Source: Capnocytophaga bilenii (lineage in GTDB: Bacteria; Bacteroidota; Bacteroidia; Flavobacteriales; Flavobacteriaceae). From it: a DNA stretch of 64,000 nucleotides. Each line of letters opens with the position of its first letter. Positions within the stretch are counted from its first letter, which is position 1. Below the pieces are notes generated by a model. It was not told the DNA's origin. It ran no database searches and was given only the letters and a program-made list of their open reading frames with translations. Location: the NCBI RefSeq assembly GCF_017565765.1, contig NZ_JAGDYP010000006.1:62001-126000 (forward strand), in the 5' to 3' direction. Shown piece by piece: positions 49,301 through 57,950 of this stretch. Both the position numbers and the translations under genes were made by a program.

Positions 49301-50235
49301 GTACTCCAACAGTAAGCACGCCAACAGTGAGCACCCCAATGGTAACAACTCCAACGGTAACGACACCAACAGTGAGCACTCCAACAGTAAGTACCCCAAC
49401 GGTAAGTACCCCTACAGTGAGCACTCCAACGGTAACGACTCCGACAGTGAGCACGCCAACGGTGACTACTCCAACGGTGAGCACTCCGACAGTGAGCACT
49501 CCGACTGTAAGTACCCCAACAGTGAGTACGCCAACGGTAAGTACCCCGACAGTGAGCACCCCAACGGTTAGCACCCCAACGGTTAGCACTCCTACGGTAA
49601 CGACTCCAACGGTAAGCACCCCAACAGTAAGTACGCCTACGGTAAGCACCCCAACAGTAAGTACGCCTACGGTAAGCACCCCAACAGTAAGTACGCCTAC
49701 GGTAAGTACTCCGACAGTGAGTACACCAACAGTGAGCACACCAACGGTAACGACACCAACAGTGAGCACACCAACGGTAACGACTCCGACAGTGAGTACC
49801 CCAACACTGAGTACCCCAACAGTGAGTACTCCGACAGTGAGCACACCAACGGTAAGTACCCCAACTGTGAGCACTCCAACGGTAACGACTCCGACAGTAA
49901 GCACCCCAACAGTGAGCACTCCTACAATTCCTGATATACCCGAAAGTACAGAAGTAATTATTTACAACGGTATTTCAACAACAGATCCGAGAAACTATTT
50001 CAAAATAGAAAATATTGATATAGACAAACCTATTTCAGTAGTTATTTTTGACGAAATGGGACTAAAAGTATATGAAAGTGACCATTATCAAAAAAGAGGA
50101 GAAATATTTAGAGGATATGCCAATGTGAAGAATATAATAGGCAGTAAGCCTTTAGCAGGTACATTTTTCTATGTTTTAAGATATTACAAAAATAATAAAT
50201 TAGAAGAGAAAAAAGGATTTTTATACGTTAGGTAA
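46399..50235 (+). CDS. Second secreted metzincin metallopeptidase with very long TPTVS linker, T9SS type B substrate
   Basis: This 1,278-residue paralogue of the preceding protein has a signal peptide (MNILRLLALWFLAIGTINA). The zinc motif is HELGHLLGSAH (His295, Glu296, His299, His305), with the Met-turn in SIMSYINDPYGTYF. An extra Cys-rich stretch (CGTCADGHC) lies near residue 115. Ig/HYR-like domains (~380-855) are followed by 63 copies of the pentapeptide unit (860-1174) and a type B C-terminal domain almost identical to its neighbour's. The catalytic halves of the pair are only moderately similar by eye, so their substrates may differ. The linker probably spaces the enzyme away from the cell surface. 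Confidence 0.92.
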   Translation: MNILRLLALWFLAIGTINAQENVSQIARLFEEGNSVEWSVPAGGKNIALKWYQRDNSLAQEGFRTFVAYYNGAFAGSISLNATTLSGEVWHEGKTYFLSSEKGVLKVSTEKSHFSCGTCADGHCNTAAPRTATSRISSMARSSENTQMALPSEDQRVLYNSNVLRTFRLAMLIDYSFFVRHCQRDVDKAKAFMTEVQTGLNEVCGREIGCQFELVNDPRLIITTKEKEVYDFPTVRTVVERATGDFNSLIGEENYDAGIVFSVYKDNRGLAHLGEITGKLKGGCIANHEFYIILHELGHLLGSAHTFTIGGQTASSFTEPDRGNSIMSYINDPYGTYFSLPSIYTIRNRTNLHDAYYSDKERTQLVGVPQANIPYGEVSDNRAPVINRSALKKNYKLPPNTYFQFTIEASDPDGDPLLYMAHQADFLAFGKARFPSNRPTESNRIEFYQPYKKNESNEWKPIDYKFTKPEETGDFTFWLGVSDGKVGAYKNGKPHATLYDVYETKVNIVDGTPFRITNVSKSSAGRFKYGKETTIFWNVDKNIFGEDSKVRILFSDDYGKSYKYVLAEGIPNNGKATVIFPVQARGWKGGSSYMEEYFKIEVIDHIAYAVSKDYPYLSDMHSPDITFKNLPEPTITVKKGEVPEVPIVTAVANYCRNKVAQVTFTEEDHTTYLLRKWVASDQCNRTATAQQFIYYEKDALTNSLHFVGDLPKDMHVQCKGEIPEKAEVKAEGADNIHIDYEEEMKEGDKESYKFTRSWIAYADGALPIRHTQQIFLKDTQKPELSSYPKSMTVKSEDEVPLRENLTATDNCGGVLEVTSSEESKYDKNGKKIEVRYTWYVEDSVHNKNRYQQIITINPNPTVTTPTVSTPTVTTPTVSTPTVSTPTVTTPTVSTPTVTTPTVSTPTVSTPTVSTPTVSTPTVTTPTVSTPTVSTPTVTTPTVSTPTVSTPTVSTPTVSTPTVTTPTVSTPTVSTPTVSTPMVTTPTVTTPTVSTPTVSTPTVSTPTVSTPTVTTPTVSTPTVTTPTVSTPTVSTPTVSTPTVSTPTVSTPTVSTPTVSTPTVSTPTVTTPTVSTPTVSTPTVSTPTVSTPTVSTPTVSTPTVSTPTVSTPTVSTPTVTTPTVSTPTVTTPTVSTPTLSTPTVSTPTVSTPTVSTPTVSTPTVTTPTVSTPTVSTPTIPDIPESTEVIIYNGISTTDPRNYFKIENIDIDKPISVVIFDEMGLKVYESDHYQKRGEIFRGYANVKNIIGSKPLAGTFFYVLRYYKNNKLEEKKGFLYVR
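48976..49920 (+). repeat. 63 tandem 15-bp units encoding TPTVS/TPTVT linker
   Basis: 945 bp of uninterrupted 15-bp periodicity, with mostly synonymous variation and rare changes (one unit encodes PMVTT, one PTLST). Blocks of several units are themselves repeated (for example around 49620-49700), pointing to recent expansion by slippage or unequal recombination. All changes keep the reading frame. Confidence 0.93.
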
Positions 50236-50265
50236 TTGCTTTTAGGAATAGTTTTTGTACCTTTG
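50236..50265 (+). promoter_or_regulatory. Promoter of the symporter gene
   Basis: TTG at 50236-50238 and TACCTTTG at 50258-50265 are 19 bp apart. The promoter begins directly after the stop codon of the second metallopeptidase. Confidence 0.7.
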
Positions 50266-50289
50266 CCACTCAAATAAACAAGATATAAA

Positions 50290-51162
50290 ATGACCTATAT
50301 AGATTACCTACTCTCGGCAGTATTGATGCTTATCACCTTTGCTATAGGTAGCTCATTACGCTTTGCCGATTTTGAAAATATATTTAAAAACTCAAAGCCC
50401 CTTCTTTTGGGGCTTTTCTTGCAAATGGTGTTCTTACCCATATGCGCTTTTATTATTGCCGAATTTGCTGGACTTTCTCCAGCCGAGAAAGTAGGGCTTA
50501 TTATTGTAGCTATTTGTCCTGGGGGTACAACCTCTAATTTTATTAGTTATCTTATCAAAGCCGATACCGCCTTGGCAGTAGCACTCACCGCTGTGAATAG
50601 TCTGCTTATACTGCTCACCATTCCGCTACTTTCCAATTTGGCTGTAGTAACCTTTATGGACAGTCATACCGAAGTATCATTACCTATTCTCAATATGGTA
50701 TGGGACGTAACCAAAATTATTATTGTTCCAGCAGTTTTAGGTTTATTATTCAATCGTTTTTTTTCTAATATAGCACAAAAAATAAAGTTTCCTCTAAAGG
50801 TCATCAATACATCTCTTTTGGGCATTGTATTTCTTATCAAGTTTTTTGCTGGTGAAGAGTCGGGGGGAAGTGGTATTTCAGTAGATGAAATTTTCAGGCT
50901 ATTACCTGCTACCTTGCTAATGCACCTCAGTGCTATGATTCTCAGCTATTTTATAGCTATTAAACCACCTTTCAGGCTTTCAGGAGTACAAGCTACTACC
51001 ATTAGTATAGAAGTAGGACTACAAAACACGGTTTTGGCTATTTTCGTGGCAGGAACTTTAATGCATAATACTGATATGACCAAACCAGCCCTTGTATATG
51101 CAATGTTCTCATTCTTTACTACCCTAGCCTTTGCCCTTATTACTATCCGAATAAAAAAATAG
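50290..51162 (+). CDS. Bile acid:sodium symporter family (BASS) transporter
   Basis: This 290-residue protein is almost entirely hydrophobic, with about nine to ten membrane helices. VGLIIVAICPGGTTSNFISY is the BASS family signature region in the first inverted repeat, and GVQATTISIEVGLQNTVLAI is the matching block in the second repeat. These carriers import organic anions with sodium; bacterial members carry bile acids, pantoate or other acids, and the substrate here is unknown. It has its own promoter and shares a convergent terminator with pyrB. No metabolic partner is adjacent. Confidence 0.92.
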   Translation: MTYIDYLLSAVLMLITFAIGSSLRFADFENIFKNSKPLLLGLFLQMVFLPICAFIIAEFAGLSPAEKVGLIIVAICPGGTTSNFISYLIKADTALAVALTAVNSLLILLTIPLLSNLAVVTFMDSHTEVSLPILNMVWDVTKIIIVPAVLGLLFNRFFSNIAQKIKFPLKVINTSLLGIVFLIKFFAGEESGGSGISVDEIFRLLPATLLMHLSAMILSYFIAIKPPFRLSGVQATTISIEVGLQNTVLAIFVAGTLMHNTDMTKPALVYAMFSFFTTLAFALITIRIKK

Positions 51163-51177
51163 TAACCCTAATACAAC

Positions 51178-51220
51178 AAAAAAGCGCGATGTTTATCATT
51201 CAAAAACATCGCGCTTTTTT
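51178..51220. terminator. Bidirectional terminator between the symporter gene and pyrB
   Basis: AAAAAAGCGCGATGTTT pairs with AAACATCGCGCTTTTTT around a short AT-rich loop, with A and T runs on the two sides. It serves both converging genes. Confidence 0.92.
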
Positions 51221-51235
51221 GTATTTATATTTTAC

Positions 51236-52159
51236 TTACAACTTGCTTGCCAATAAATATATAACTGCCATACGTATTGCCACTCCATTTTCTACCTGTT
51301 GTAGGATAATTGATTGCGAGCTATCAGCCACATCACTTGTAATCTCCACCCCTCTATTGATAGGACCTGGGTGCATAATTACAATTTCTTTATCTAAGGA
51401 GTCGAGGATTTCTTTTGTAAGTCCATATTGTTGCACATACTCACGAGTTGAAGGAAAATAACTAATATCAAGACGTTCATTTTGTATTCGTAGCATATTT
51501 GCCACATCGCACCAATTTAGTGCTTTGCGCAAATTTGTCTCTACTTTCACTCCTAATTCGTGTATATATTTAGGAATAAGCGTTTGAGGCCCGCATACCA
51601 TTACTTCAGCACCTTGTTTGTGCAAGGCATAGATATTAGAGAGTGCCACCCTTGAGTGTAATATATCACCCACTATCACCACCTTTTTGCCAGCAACCTC
51701 CCCCAAGCGTTCTCGTATAGAATACGAATCTAAAAGTGCTTGTGTAGGGTGTTCGTGAGCCCCATCACCCGCATTCACTATCGCAGCCTTTACGTGTTGA
51801 GAGAGAAACACTCCTGCACCAGGGTTAGGGTGTCGCATCACTACCATATCCACTTTCATCGAAAGAATATTATTCACCGTATCCACAAGCGTTTCTCCTT
51901 TTGTAACCGATGATTGTGAGGCTGAAAAGTTAATCACATCAGCCGAAAGTCGTTTTTCAGCCAATTCAAATGATAACCTAGTACGAGTACTATTCTCAAA
52001 AAAAAGATTGGCAATAGTAATGTCACGCAGCGAAGGTACTTTCTTAATAGGGCGATTGATAACCTCTTTAAAATGGTCTGCTGTCTCAAATATCAGCCGA
52101 ATATCTTCCTCTGTAATATATTTGATACCCAATAGATGATTTACACTCAATTCACTCAT
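51236..52159 (-). CDS. pyrB: Aspartate carbamoyltransferase catalytic subunit
   Basis: The 307 residues match PyrB. The carbamoyl-phosphate loop FFENSTRTRLSFELAEKRL is at ~53-71, and HEHPTQALLDSYSIRER and MHPGPINRGVEI are the other signature regions. It joins carbamoyl phosphate and aspartate in the second step of pyrimidine synthesis, downstream of the CarA product encoded at 28401-29501. No pyrI regulatory gene or pyrR is adjacent. Upstream there is only a short AT-rich gap to the thioredoxin-like gene on the same strand. Confidence 0.97.
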   Translation of the reverse strand: MSELSVNHLLGIKYITEEDIRLIFETADHFKEVINRPIKKVPSLRDITIANLFFENSTRTRLSFELAEKRLSADVINFSASQSSVTKGETLVDTVNNILSMKVDMVVMRHPNPGAGVFLSQHVKAAIVNAGDGAHEHPTQALLDSYSIRERLGEVAGKKVVIVGDILHSRVALSNIYALHKQGAEVMVCGPQTLIPKYIHELGVKVETNLRKALNWCDVANMLRIQNERLDISYFPSTREYVQQYGLTKEILDSLDKEIVIMHPGPINRGVEITSDVADSSQSIILQQVENGVAIRMAVIYLLASKL

Positions 52160-52222
52160 ATAATATACATTTAAGTGATTCGTAAAAATATAAAGTAATA
52201 TTTTAGTAAGCTTTATTTAGCT

Positions 52223-52711
52223 TTATAATCTTCCTTGCAAGAACTTTTTCACCTTTTTAGGGTCATAACCTTTGCCTTCCTCCAATTCTTCACTCTTTTG
52301 GGTGAAAAGCACAACGCCATCGCTATCCAAAATCAAGAAAGCAGGATACCCAAATTTTGCACCGGGGTTTCCATATTTCTTAAAAGCCGCTTCATTCTTG
52401 TTTTCAGGTGAAAAGTTCAGATGATAGTAAATATATTTCTTGTCTAAAATGCGTTTCAATTCAGGCGTTTTCGTAACCAAGTTGTTAAAGCGTAAGCACC
52501 ACACACACCAATTACCACCAACTTGCACCAATAGTTTTTTGCGCTCTTTTTTAGCTTGCTTTAGCAGTTCTGTTATACGCTTATCGCCGTCCTCTTCAGG
52601 GTGATAAGGCTGTTCATATTTCGCTCGTTCCTGATTTATCTCTTCACTATTTTGGGAAAATACCCCCGTAGTAGTACAGCACAACAATGCCATAAAAATA
52701 TACATTCTCAT
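52223..52711 (-). CDS. Secreted thioredoxin-like protein
   Basis: This 162-residue protein has a signal peptide (MRMYIFMALLCCTTTGVFSQ). The thioredoxin-fold active site is GGNWCVWCLRFNN, a CxxC pair at about residues 70-73. YGNPGAKFGYPAFLILDSDG supplies the cis-proline region. It belongs with the thioredoxin_7/DUF255-like periplasmic thiol proteins, which reduce or rearrange disulfides. The partner is unknown. A -7 box TATCTTTG on the minus strand (52734-52741) lies upstream. Confidence 0.88.
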   Translation of the reverse strand: MRMYIFMALLCCTTTGVFSQNSEEINQERAKYEQPYHPEEDGDKRITELLKQAKKERKKLLVQVGGNWCVWCLRFNNLVTKTPELKRILDKKYIYYHLNFSPENKNEAAFKKYGNPGAKFGYPAFLILDSDGVVLFTQKSEELEEGKGYDPKKVKKFLQGRL

Positions 52712-52843
52712 ATCTACAAATTATTTGATGCTGCAAAGATAATAATTTTTTTCTAAACAAATGCTATCCAAAAATTAATCATTCATATCCTCAATTCAAA
52801 AAGATTTCGTACCTTTGTGTCCTAAATATTAAATATCATCTTT

Positions 52844-53626
52844 ATGAGTACTGAAACAACTTTAAATGAAAAACAAGGGCACTGGATACTCGCCAAATTA
52901 GGCAAACGCGTATTGCGCCCTGGTGGTCGTGTCCTTACTGAGTGGCTCGTCAAAAATTTGGATATTACTCCAAAAGACGACATCGTAGAGTTTGCCCCAG
53001 GACTCGGGTTCACCGCCAATATCGCTTGCAGTTACAAGCCTTTTAGCTATACAGGAATCGATAAAAATGAAGAAGCTGCTGCGCTGGCAAAGAAGAGTAT
53101 CAAGTATGAAAGTGCTCGTGTTATCAATGCCGATGCTGCCCACACTACCCTCGCCGATGCTTCTGTCAATAAAGTTTATGGCGAAGCAATGCTCACTATG
53201 CAACCCCTTGAGCATAAGCGAGCTATCATTGCCGAAGCTTATCGTATCTTGAAAGCAGGAGGCTACTATGCCATTCACGAACTTGGGTTGCAACCTGATG
53301 AGGTTAGCGAGGCTGTCAAAAACGACCTCTTCAAAGACCTCAGTAGTAATATTAGGGTACACGCTCGCCCAATGACAGCCAAAGAGTGGAAAACACTCCT
53401 AGAAGAACAAGGCTTTAAGGTGATAAAAGAGCAACACAGTCCAATGTTGTTGTTAGAGGGCAGTCGCATATTGGAAGATGAGGGCTTTTTCCGAACCCTC
53501 AAATTCCTGTTTAATTTGTTGCGTTTCCCCGATTTGCGCAAGCGAGTGCAAAAGATGAAGCAATCTTTCCGCAAGCATCAGCAAAACCTCGATGCTATTG
53601 CTTTGGTGGCTCAAAAACCCCTTTAG
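52844..53626 (+). CDS. Class I SAM-dependent methyltransferase
   Basis: This 260-residue protein has SAM-binding motif I as DDIVEFAPGLGFTANIA (~45-61), followed by YTGIDKNEEAA with the acidic ribose-binding residue, and motif-like HKRAIIAEAYRILKAGGYYA typical of the Methyltransf_11 group. The C-terminal ~60 residues are basic and helical, ending KRVQKMKQSFRKHQQN. The substrate cannot be assigned. A -7 box TACCTTTG (52810-52817) precedes it. Its last 32 bp overlap the end of mazG on the other strand. Confidence 0.9.
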   Translation: MSTETTLNEKQGHWILAKLGKRVLRPGGRVLTEWLVKNLDITPKDDIVEFAPGLGFTANIACSYKPFSYTGIDKNEEAAALAKKSIKYESARVINADAAHTTLADASVNKVYGEAMLTMQPLEHKRAIIAEAYRILKAGGYYAIHELGLQPDEVSEAVKNDLFKDLSSNIRVHARPMTAKEWKTLLEEQGFKVIKEQHSPMLLLEGSRILEDEGFFRTLKFLFNLLRFPDLRKRVQKMKQSFRKHQQNLDAIALVAQKPL

Positions 53627-54386
53627 CCTCTTGCCAATAGCTTTCCATTTCGGCTAAAGTCATATCCCGCAACGATTTGCCCCTTTCGGCAGCCTTGCGC
53701 TCTAAGTACTGAAAGCGCGTAATAAACTTTTTGTTTGTACGCTCTAAGGCATCTTCAGGATTCACTTTTAAAAAACGAGCATAGTTTATTAGGCTAAAAA
53801 GCACATCGCCAAATTCTGCTTCTATGGCGGTGTGCTTTTGTGCTTTTACTTCCGCGTGAAGTTCGTCTATCTCTTCCTTTATTTTAGCAAATACATCGTC
53901 TATATTCTCCCAATCAAAGCCTACACCTGCCGCTTTATCTTGTATCCTACTTGCTTTTACAAGAGCAGGCAAACTCTGGGGCACTCCGCCCAGCACACTT
54001 TTGTTACCTTCTTGTAGCTTTATTTTTTCCCAATTGCGTTTTACATCTTCTTCGTTGGCTACCTTCACATTGCCATAGATGTGGGGGTGGCGTACTATGA
54101 GTTTGTCGCACACGCCATTAGCTACATCCGCAATGTCAAAATCACCTGTTTCACTGCCTATTTTCGCATAGAAAACAATGTGCAATAGCAGGTCACCCAG
54201 CTCCTTTTTCACTTCTTGTAAGTCGTTGTTCAAGATAGCATCGCCCAATTCGTAAGTTTCTTCTATAGTAAGGTGGCGCAGACTTTCCATCGTTTGCTTT
54301 TTATCCCACGGACATTTCGCGCGCAGGTCGTCCATAATGTCTAAAAGCCTGCCAAAAGCTGCCAATTGTTTTTCTCTCATTGCCAT
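53595..54386 (-). CDS. mazG: Nucleoside triphosphate pyrophosphohydrolase MazG
   Basis: This 263-residue protein carries two MazG domains. In the first, [20 protein letters not shown] and [20 protein letters not shown] give the EExxE...ExxD metal site; the second has [20 protein letters not shown] and [35 protein letters not shown] is characteristic. It hydrolyses NTPs and dNTPs to monophosphates and pyrophosphate, clearing damaged nucleotides. It overlaps hisS upstream by 10 bp and the methyltransferase downstream by 32 bp in convergent orientation. Confidence 0.96.
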   Translation of the reverse strand: MAMREKQLAAFGRLLDIMDDLRAKCPWDKKQTMESLRHLTIEETYELGDAILNNDLQEVKKELGDLLLHIVFYAKIGSETGDFDIADVANGVCDKLIVRHPHIYGNVKVANEEDVKRNWEKIKLQEGNKSVLGGVPQSLPALVKASRIQDKAAGVGFDWENIDDVFAKIKEEIDELHAEVKAQKHTAIEAEFGDVLFSLINYARFLKVNPEDALERTNKKFITRFQYLERKAAERGKSLRDMTLAEMESYWQEAKGVFEPPKQ

Positions 54387-55753
54387 ACTATTGTGTTTAC
54401 TTCACTTGTTTTGTAAACTTCTTGAGTGCCACTTAGCATATTTTTCAGTACAAAAGTGCCGTTTTGCAATTCGCTTTCACCTATAATGATTACAAAAGGA
54501 ATCTGATTTTTGTTAGCGTATTCCATTTGCTTTTTAATTTTTGCAGCATCAGGGTAAAGAGCTGCTCTTTTGCCCTGTTGGCGCAATTGTTGCAATAGCT
54601 GTGTGCATTGCAAGGCTTCGGCATCGCCAAAGTTTAAGCATAATATTTCCAACCCATTGTTGATAGTTTCAGGAAAGAGGTTTAACTCGTCCATTACCAA
54701 GCCTATGCGGTCTAAACCAAACGAAACTCCAATGCCGCTCACACCCTTTAGTCCAAAGATACTTGTGAGGTCGTCATACCTGCCACCGCCGCCAATAGAG
54801 CCCATTTGCACCCCTTCTGGCGCTGCAATTTCAAAAATAGCTCCTGTATAGTAATTTAGCCCTCTCGCCAAGGTAACATCAAGGTCTATCAATGCCGTTT
54901 GTAGCGGAAGATGCTTAAGCTGTTGCTCTACAAACGAGAGCTCTTCTACCCCTTTTAGACCCGTTTCCGAGCTAGACAACATAGCTTTTAACACTTCCAA
55001 TTTTTTAGCAAACGAACCTTCCAAGCTAAAAATAGGCTTTACCTTTTCAATAGCTTCAGTACCAATGCCTTTAGCGAGCATTTCAGCAATAACGCCCTCT
55101 TTGCCTATTTTGTCCAGTTTGTCTAAGGCAACAGTAAAATCTATTAGTTTATCTTGTTCGCCTATCATTTCAGCAAAACCACTCAATATTTTGCGATTGT
55201 TTATCTTGATAGTTACCCCTTTTAGGTTTAATGCAGTAAATACGCAATCGTACAGCTGTATAAACTCTATTTCTTGCCATAAGCTGTGCGAGCCTACCAC
55301 ATCGGCATCACACTGGTAAAACTCTCTAAATCGCCCTTTTTGTGGTCGGTCAGCACGCCATACAGGTTGTATTTGGTAGCGTTTAAATGGAAAAGTAAGT
55401 TCGTTTTGATGTTGCACTACATAGCGTGCAAAAGGTACCGTAAGGTCATAACGCAACGCCTTTTCCGAAAGTTGCGGCGTAAGGCGTTGCGCATTTTTAG
55501 CTTCCCAATCTTCAGATTTTACCCCTTGTGTGAAATCTCCCGAATTGAGTATTTTAAAGATAAGACGATCACCCTCTTCGCCGTATTTTCCCATCAGGGT
55601 ATCGTAATTTTCAAAACTTGGGGTCTCTATAGGTTGAAAACCAAAAGTAGTGAAAGCATTCTTTATAGTATTGATGATAAAATTACGTTTAGCTACTTCG
55701 TTGGGCGAAAAATCTCTTGTCCCCTTGGGGATACTTGGTTTTTGTACTGCCAT
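54377..55753 (-). CDS. hisS: Histidine--tRNA ligase
   Basis: The 458 residues fit class II HisRS. The N-terminal [19 protein letters not shown] starts motif 1, [15 protein letters not shown] is motif 2, and [17 protein letters not shown] and [17 protein letters not shown] are the histidine-binding and motif 3 regions. The C-terminal ~90 residues are the anticodon-binding domain ([20 protein letters not shown]). It charges tRNA-His. It is followed by mazG with a 10-bp overlap and preceded by ridA with an 18-bp gap, so ridA-hisS-mazG are likely one transcript. Confidence 0.97.
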   Translation of the reverse strand: MAVQKPSIPKGTRDFSPNEVAKRNFIINTIKNAFTTFGFQPIETPSFENYDTLMGKYGEEGDRLIFKILNSGDFTQGVKSEDWEAKNAQRLTPQLSEKALRYDLTVPFARYVVQHQNELTFPFKRYQIQPVWRADRPQKGRFREFYQCDADVVGSHSLWQEIEFIQLYDCVFTALNLKGVTIKINNRKILSGFAEMIGEQDKLIDFTVALDKLDKIGKEGVIAEMLAKGIGTEAIEKVKPIFSLEGSFAKKLEVLKAMLSSSETGLKGVEELSFVEQQLKHLPLQTALIDLDVTLARGLNYYTGAIFEIAAPEGVQMGSIGGGGRYDDLTSIFGLKGVSGIGVSFGLDRIGLVMDELNLFPETINNGLEILCLNFGDAEALQCTQLLQQLRQQGKRAALYPDAAKIKKQMEYANKNQIPFVIIIGESELQNGTFVLKNMLSGTQEVYKTSEVNTIVWQ

Positions 55754-55771
55754 TACAATTGTTTTTGAAGT

Positions 55772-56149
55772 TTACAATACCGCTATACACGAAATCTCTA
55801 CCTCCACAGCCTTAGGCAATTGCGCTACTTGCACCGTTTCGCGTGCAGGTGCCGTAGCTTCGTCAAAATAACGCGCATATACAGCATTTACTTGTGCAAA
55901 CTGACCCATATCAGCCAAAAAAATAGTCGTTTTTACTACATTTTCAAAACTCGCACCTGCCTCGCTAAGGATAGCCTTTAGATTTTCCATCACTTGCTCG
56001 GTAGCGGCTTCTATCCCTTTTACGACTTCGCCTGTGGCTGGGTTTACGGGTATTTGTCCCGATACGTAAAGAGTGTTACCAGCAACTACAGCTTGGGTAT
56101 AAGGACCTATAGGGGCTGGTGCATTGGGGGTAAAAATAATCTTTTTCAT
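55772..56149 (-). CDS. ridA: RidA family reactive intermediate/imine deaminase
   Basis: This 125-residue protein starts MKKIIFTPNAPAPIGPYTQA, with SGQIPVNPATGEVV, NVVKTTIFLADMGQFAQVN and APARETVQVAQLPKAVEVE; the Arg in APARETVQV is the conserved carboxylate-binding residue of active RidA. It hydrolyses 2-aminoacrylate and similar enamines/imines formed by PLP enzymes. It precedes hisS on the same strand. Confidence 0.95.
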   Translation of the reverse strand: MKKIIFTPNAPAPIGPYTQAVVAGNTLYVSGQIPVNPATGEVVKGIEAATEQVMENLKAILSEAGASFENVVKTTIFLADMGQFAQVNAVYARYFDEATAPARETVQVAQLPKAVEVEISCIAVL

Positions 56150-56177
56150 TTCTGTATATTTTTAGTTATTTATTGAA

Positions 56178-57845
56178 TTATCTTGTAAAAGTCGCTTTTA
56201 GAGTGCCTACATTGCCTGCTTTGTCAAAGGCTTTTACTTCCAAATCGTAGCTATTACTGTCAGAAGGGGTAATATCGGCAAAATTGAAATTCAAGGTGTG
56301 GTTTTTAGGCTCATATTCAAACAGAATCCACTGTCCGTTTAGAGTTGCCGAACAATGAGAAAAGCCGCTGAGGTTATCGCTTACACTCAGTTTCAGCACA
56401 TCGGCTTTTACAATGCCTTTGTTCTTAAAGTTAAGTGCTTTTACTACAGGAGGCGTTTCGTCTTTGCGAAGCGAAAACCGTCCTAAGCCACGCACACGTG
56501 CCGTAAAAAAGCCGTCTTTATACACCGTAGGCTCAAAGCTCCCCCCACGTGATATGTATACCCTGTTCACCTCGTCATCTTTGTACTTCGTATTCTTGAT
56601 GCTCAGCGTGTAAAATTTGTGTATGGGCGTTTTATAGTCGCCTATTTGCACCGATTCACCTTCGCCACTAAGGCTAATTTTGATGTTTTCGTAGAAAGTG
56701 TTTTCAGGGAAATACACATTGCCATTAGGCAGTTCGTAATAGTTGTCTCTGCTAGCGATAATTTCAGTATTACCTTTGTCTTCTAGGCGTGGAGTTTTTA
56801 GTTCAGCACGCGCCCCTTCAATAGGAATATTGATGCGAGTAGCATTGCCCTTAAAATCCTCCACTATCACTGTAACTGTGTATTGTTGCCCTTCAGCGAT
56901 AGTAAGGTAACCATTGTTAGGGTTCAGTACAGGGTAAATTTCCAGTTTGTTACCTGGTGTTTTGTACAACAGCTGCACAAAGCCTTTATGATCTATATAG
57001 TGAGGATAATCCACTAATACATTGATGTAGCGAGTATCGTCAAAATTTACTTTGTCAAAAGCAGATACTAATTGGGTTTCACCATTCAGCTGTAAGGTTG
57101 CTTTGTAAATCCCGTTTTTGTGAGCAGTGCCGTCTTGCCTGTCATAAGCACTAAAGCCAAAACCTATAGTGCCAATAGCCGAAATTTTATCGGCAAGGTA
57201 AGTACCATCAGGCTGTTTGGTTTTGTGAATTTGGCGTGGCAATTGGGTTTCCTCCACTTGTGCATCTTCGCTAAGCGAGTAAGCAAATAGTTGTGTAACC
57301 TCTGGCGGAGTGGTATCTTCAATGTCGTTAAAGCCAAAAAGCAACGGATTCCAGCCGTTATTGCTCGTATCGCGCACCTCAAAATGCAAGTGCGGACCTT
57401 GGCTGCCTCCTGTATTGCCACTCACCGCTACCCAATCGCCTTTCTTTACTACAAACATATCTTCCGTTGGGATAATGTCTATGTCGTAACTTTGTTTTTC
57501 GTATTGCTTTTTCTTTACAAAAGCCTCTATTTCAGGGGCGTACTTTTGCAAATGATTATAGGTAGTTACATAACCATTGGCGTGAGTAATGTAAAGCGTT
57601 TTCCCATAACCATACGGACTTACCTTTATCCGCGAGATATAGCCATCTTGCGCAGCCAACACCTCCAAGCCCTCTTTCCCTAAAGTCTTAAAGTCCAATC
57701 CCCCGTGAAAATGATTCGGACGCAATTCTGCAAAGTTCCCAGCCAATAGCGGAGGCGTATTCAGCGGCATAGCAGGCTGAAACGCTTGCCCCATTGCCAT
57801 ACAAGTAACAAGTGATAAGAGTATAATGATGAGTTTTTTATTCAT
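56178..57845 (-). CDS. M23 family metallopeptidase, secreted
   Basis: This 555-residue protein has a signal peptide (MNKKLIIILLSLVTCMAMGQ). The LytM-type zinc site is H47-x3-D51 (NHFHGGLDF) with HLHFE at 152-156, and YITHANGYVTTYNHL between them. The remaining ~380 residues are beta-rich Ig-like domains (for example AYDRQDGTAHKNGIYKATLQ and LSVSDNLSGFSHCSATLNG). M23 enzymes cut peptidoglycan peptide bridges, so it probably acts in the periplasm on the cell wall. There is no T9SS C-terminal domain. It leads the minus-strand run to ridA after a 28-bp gap. Confidence 0.94.
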   Translation of the reverse strand: MNKKLIIILLSLVTCMAMGQAFQPAMPLNTPPLLAGNFAELRPNHFHGGLDFKTLGKEGLEVLAAQDGYISRIKVSPYGYGKTLYITHANGYVTTYNHLQKYAPEIEAFVKKKQYEKQSYDIDIIPTEDMFVVKKGDWVAVSGNTGGSQGPHLHFEVRDTSNNGWNPLLFGFNDIEDTTPPEVTQLFAYSLSEDAQVEETQLPRQIHKTKQPDGTYLADKISAIGTIGFGFSAYDRQDGTAHKNGIYKATLQLNGETQLVSAFDKVNFDDTRYINVLVDYPHYIDHKGFVQLLYKTPGNKLEIYPVLNPNNGYLTIAEGQQYTVTVIVEDFKGNATRINIPIEGARAELKTPRLEDKGNTEIIASRDNYYELPNGNVYFPENTFYENIKISLSGEGESVQIGDYKTPIHKFYTLSIKNTKYKDDEVNRVYISRGGSFEPTVYKDGFFTARVRGLGRFSLRKDETPPVVKALNFKNKGIVKADVLKLSVSDNLSGFSHCSATLNGQWILFEYEPKNHTLNFNFADITPSDSNSYDLEVKAFDKAGNVGTLKATFTR

Positions 57846-57950
57846 TCTATTATGAGTTATTAATCTTTAATTGTTACTCCATAATCCGTAGTTTTAGTTG
57901 TTAGTCCATAGTTTTTAATCGTTAGCCTGCAACTTGCTAACGACCAACCA

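Noticed and set aside
48948-49919. Long reverse-strand open frame (about 323 codons) opposite the second metallopeptidase
   Set aside because: It is a by-product of the 15-bp repeat, which has no stops in that frame; it encodes only LTVGV-type repeats with no start context or promoter.
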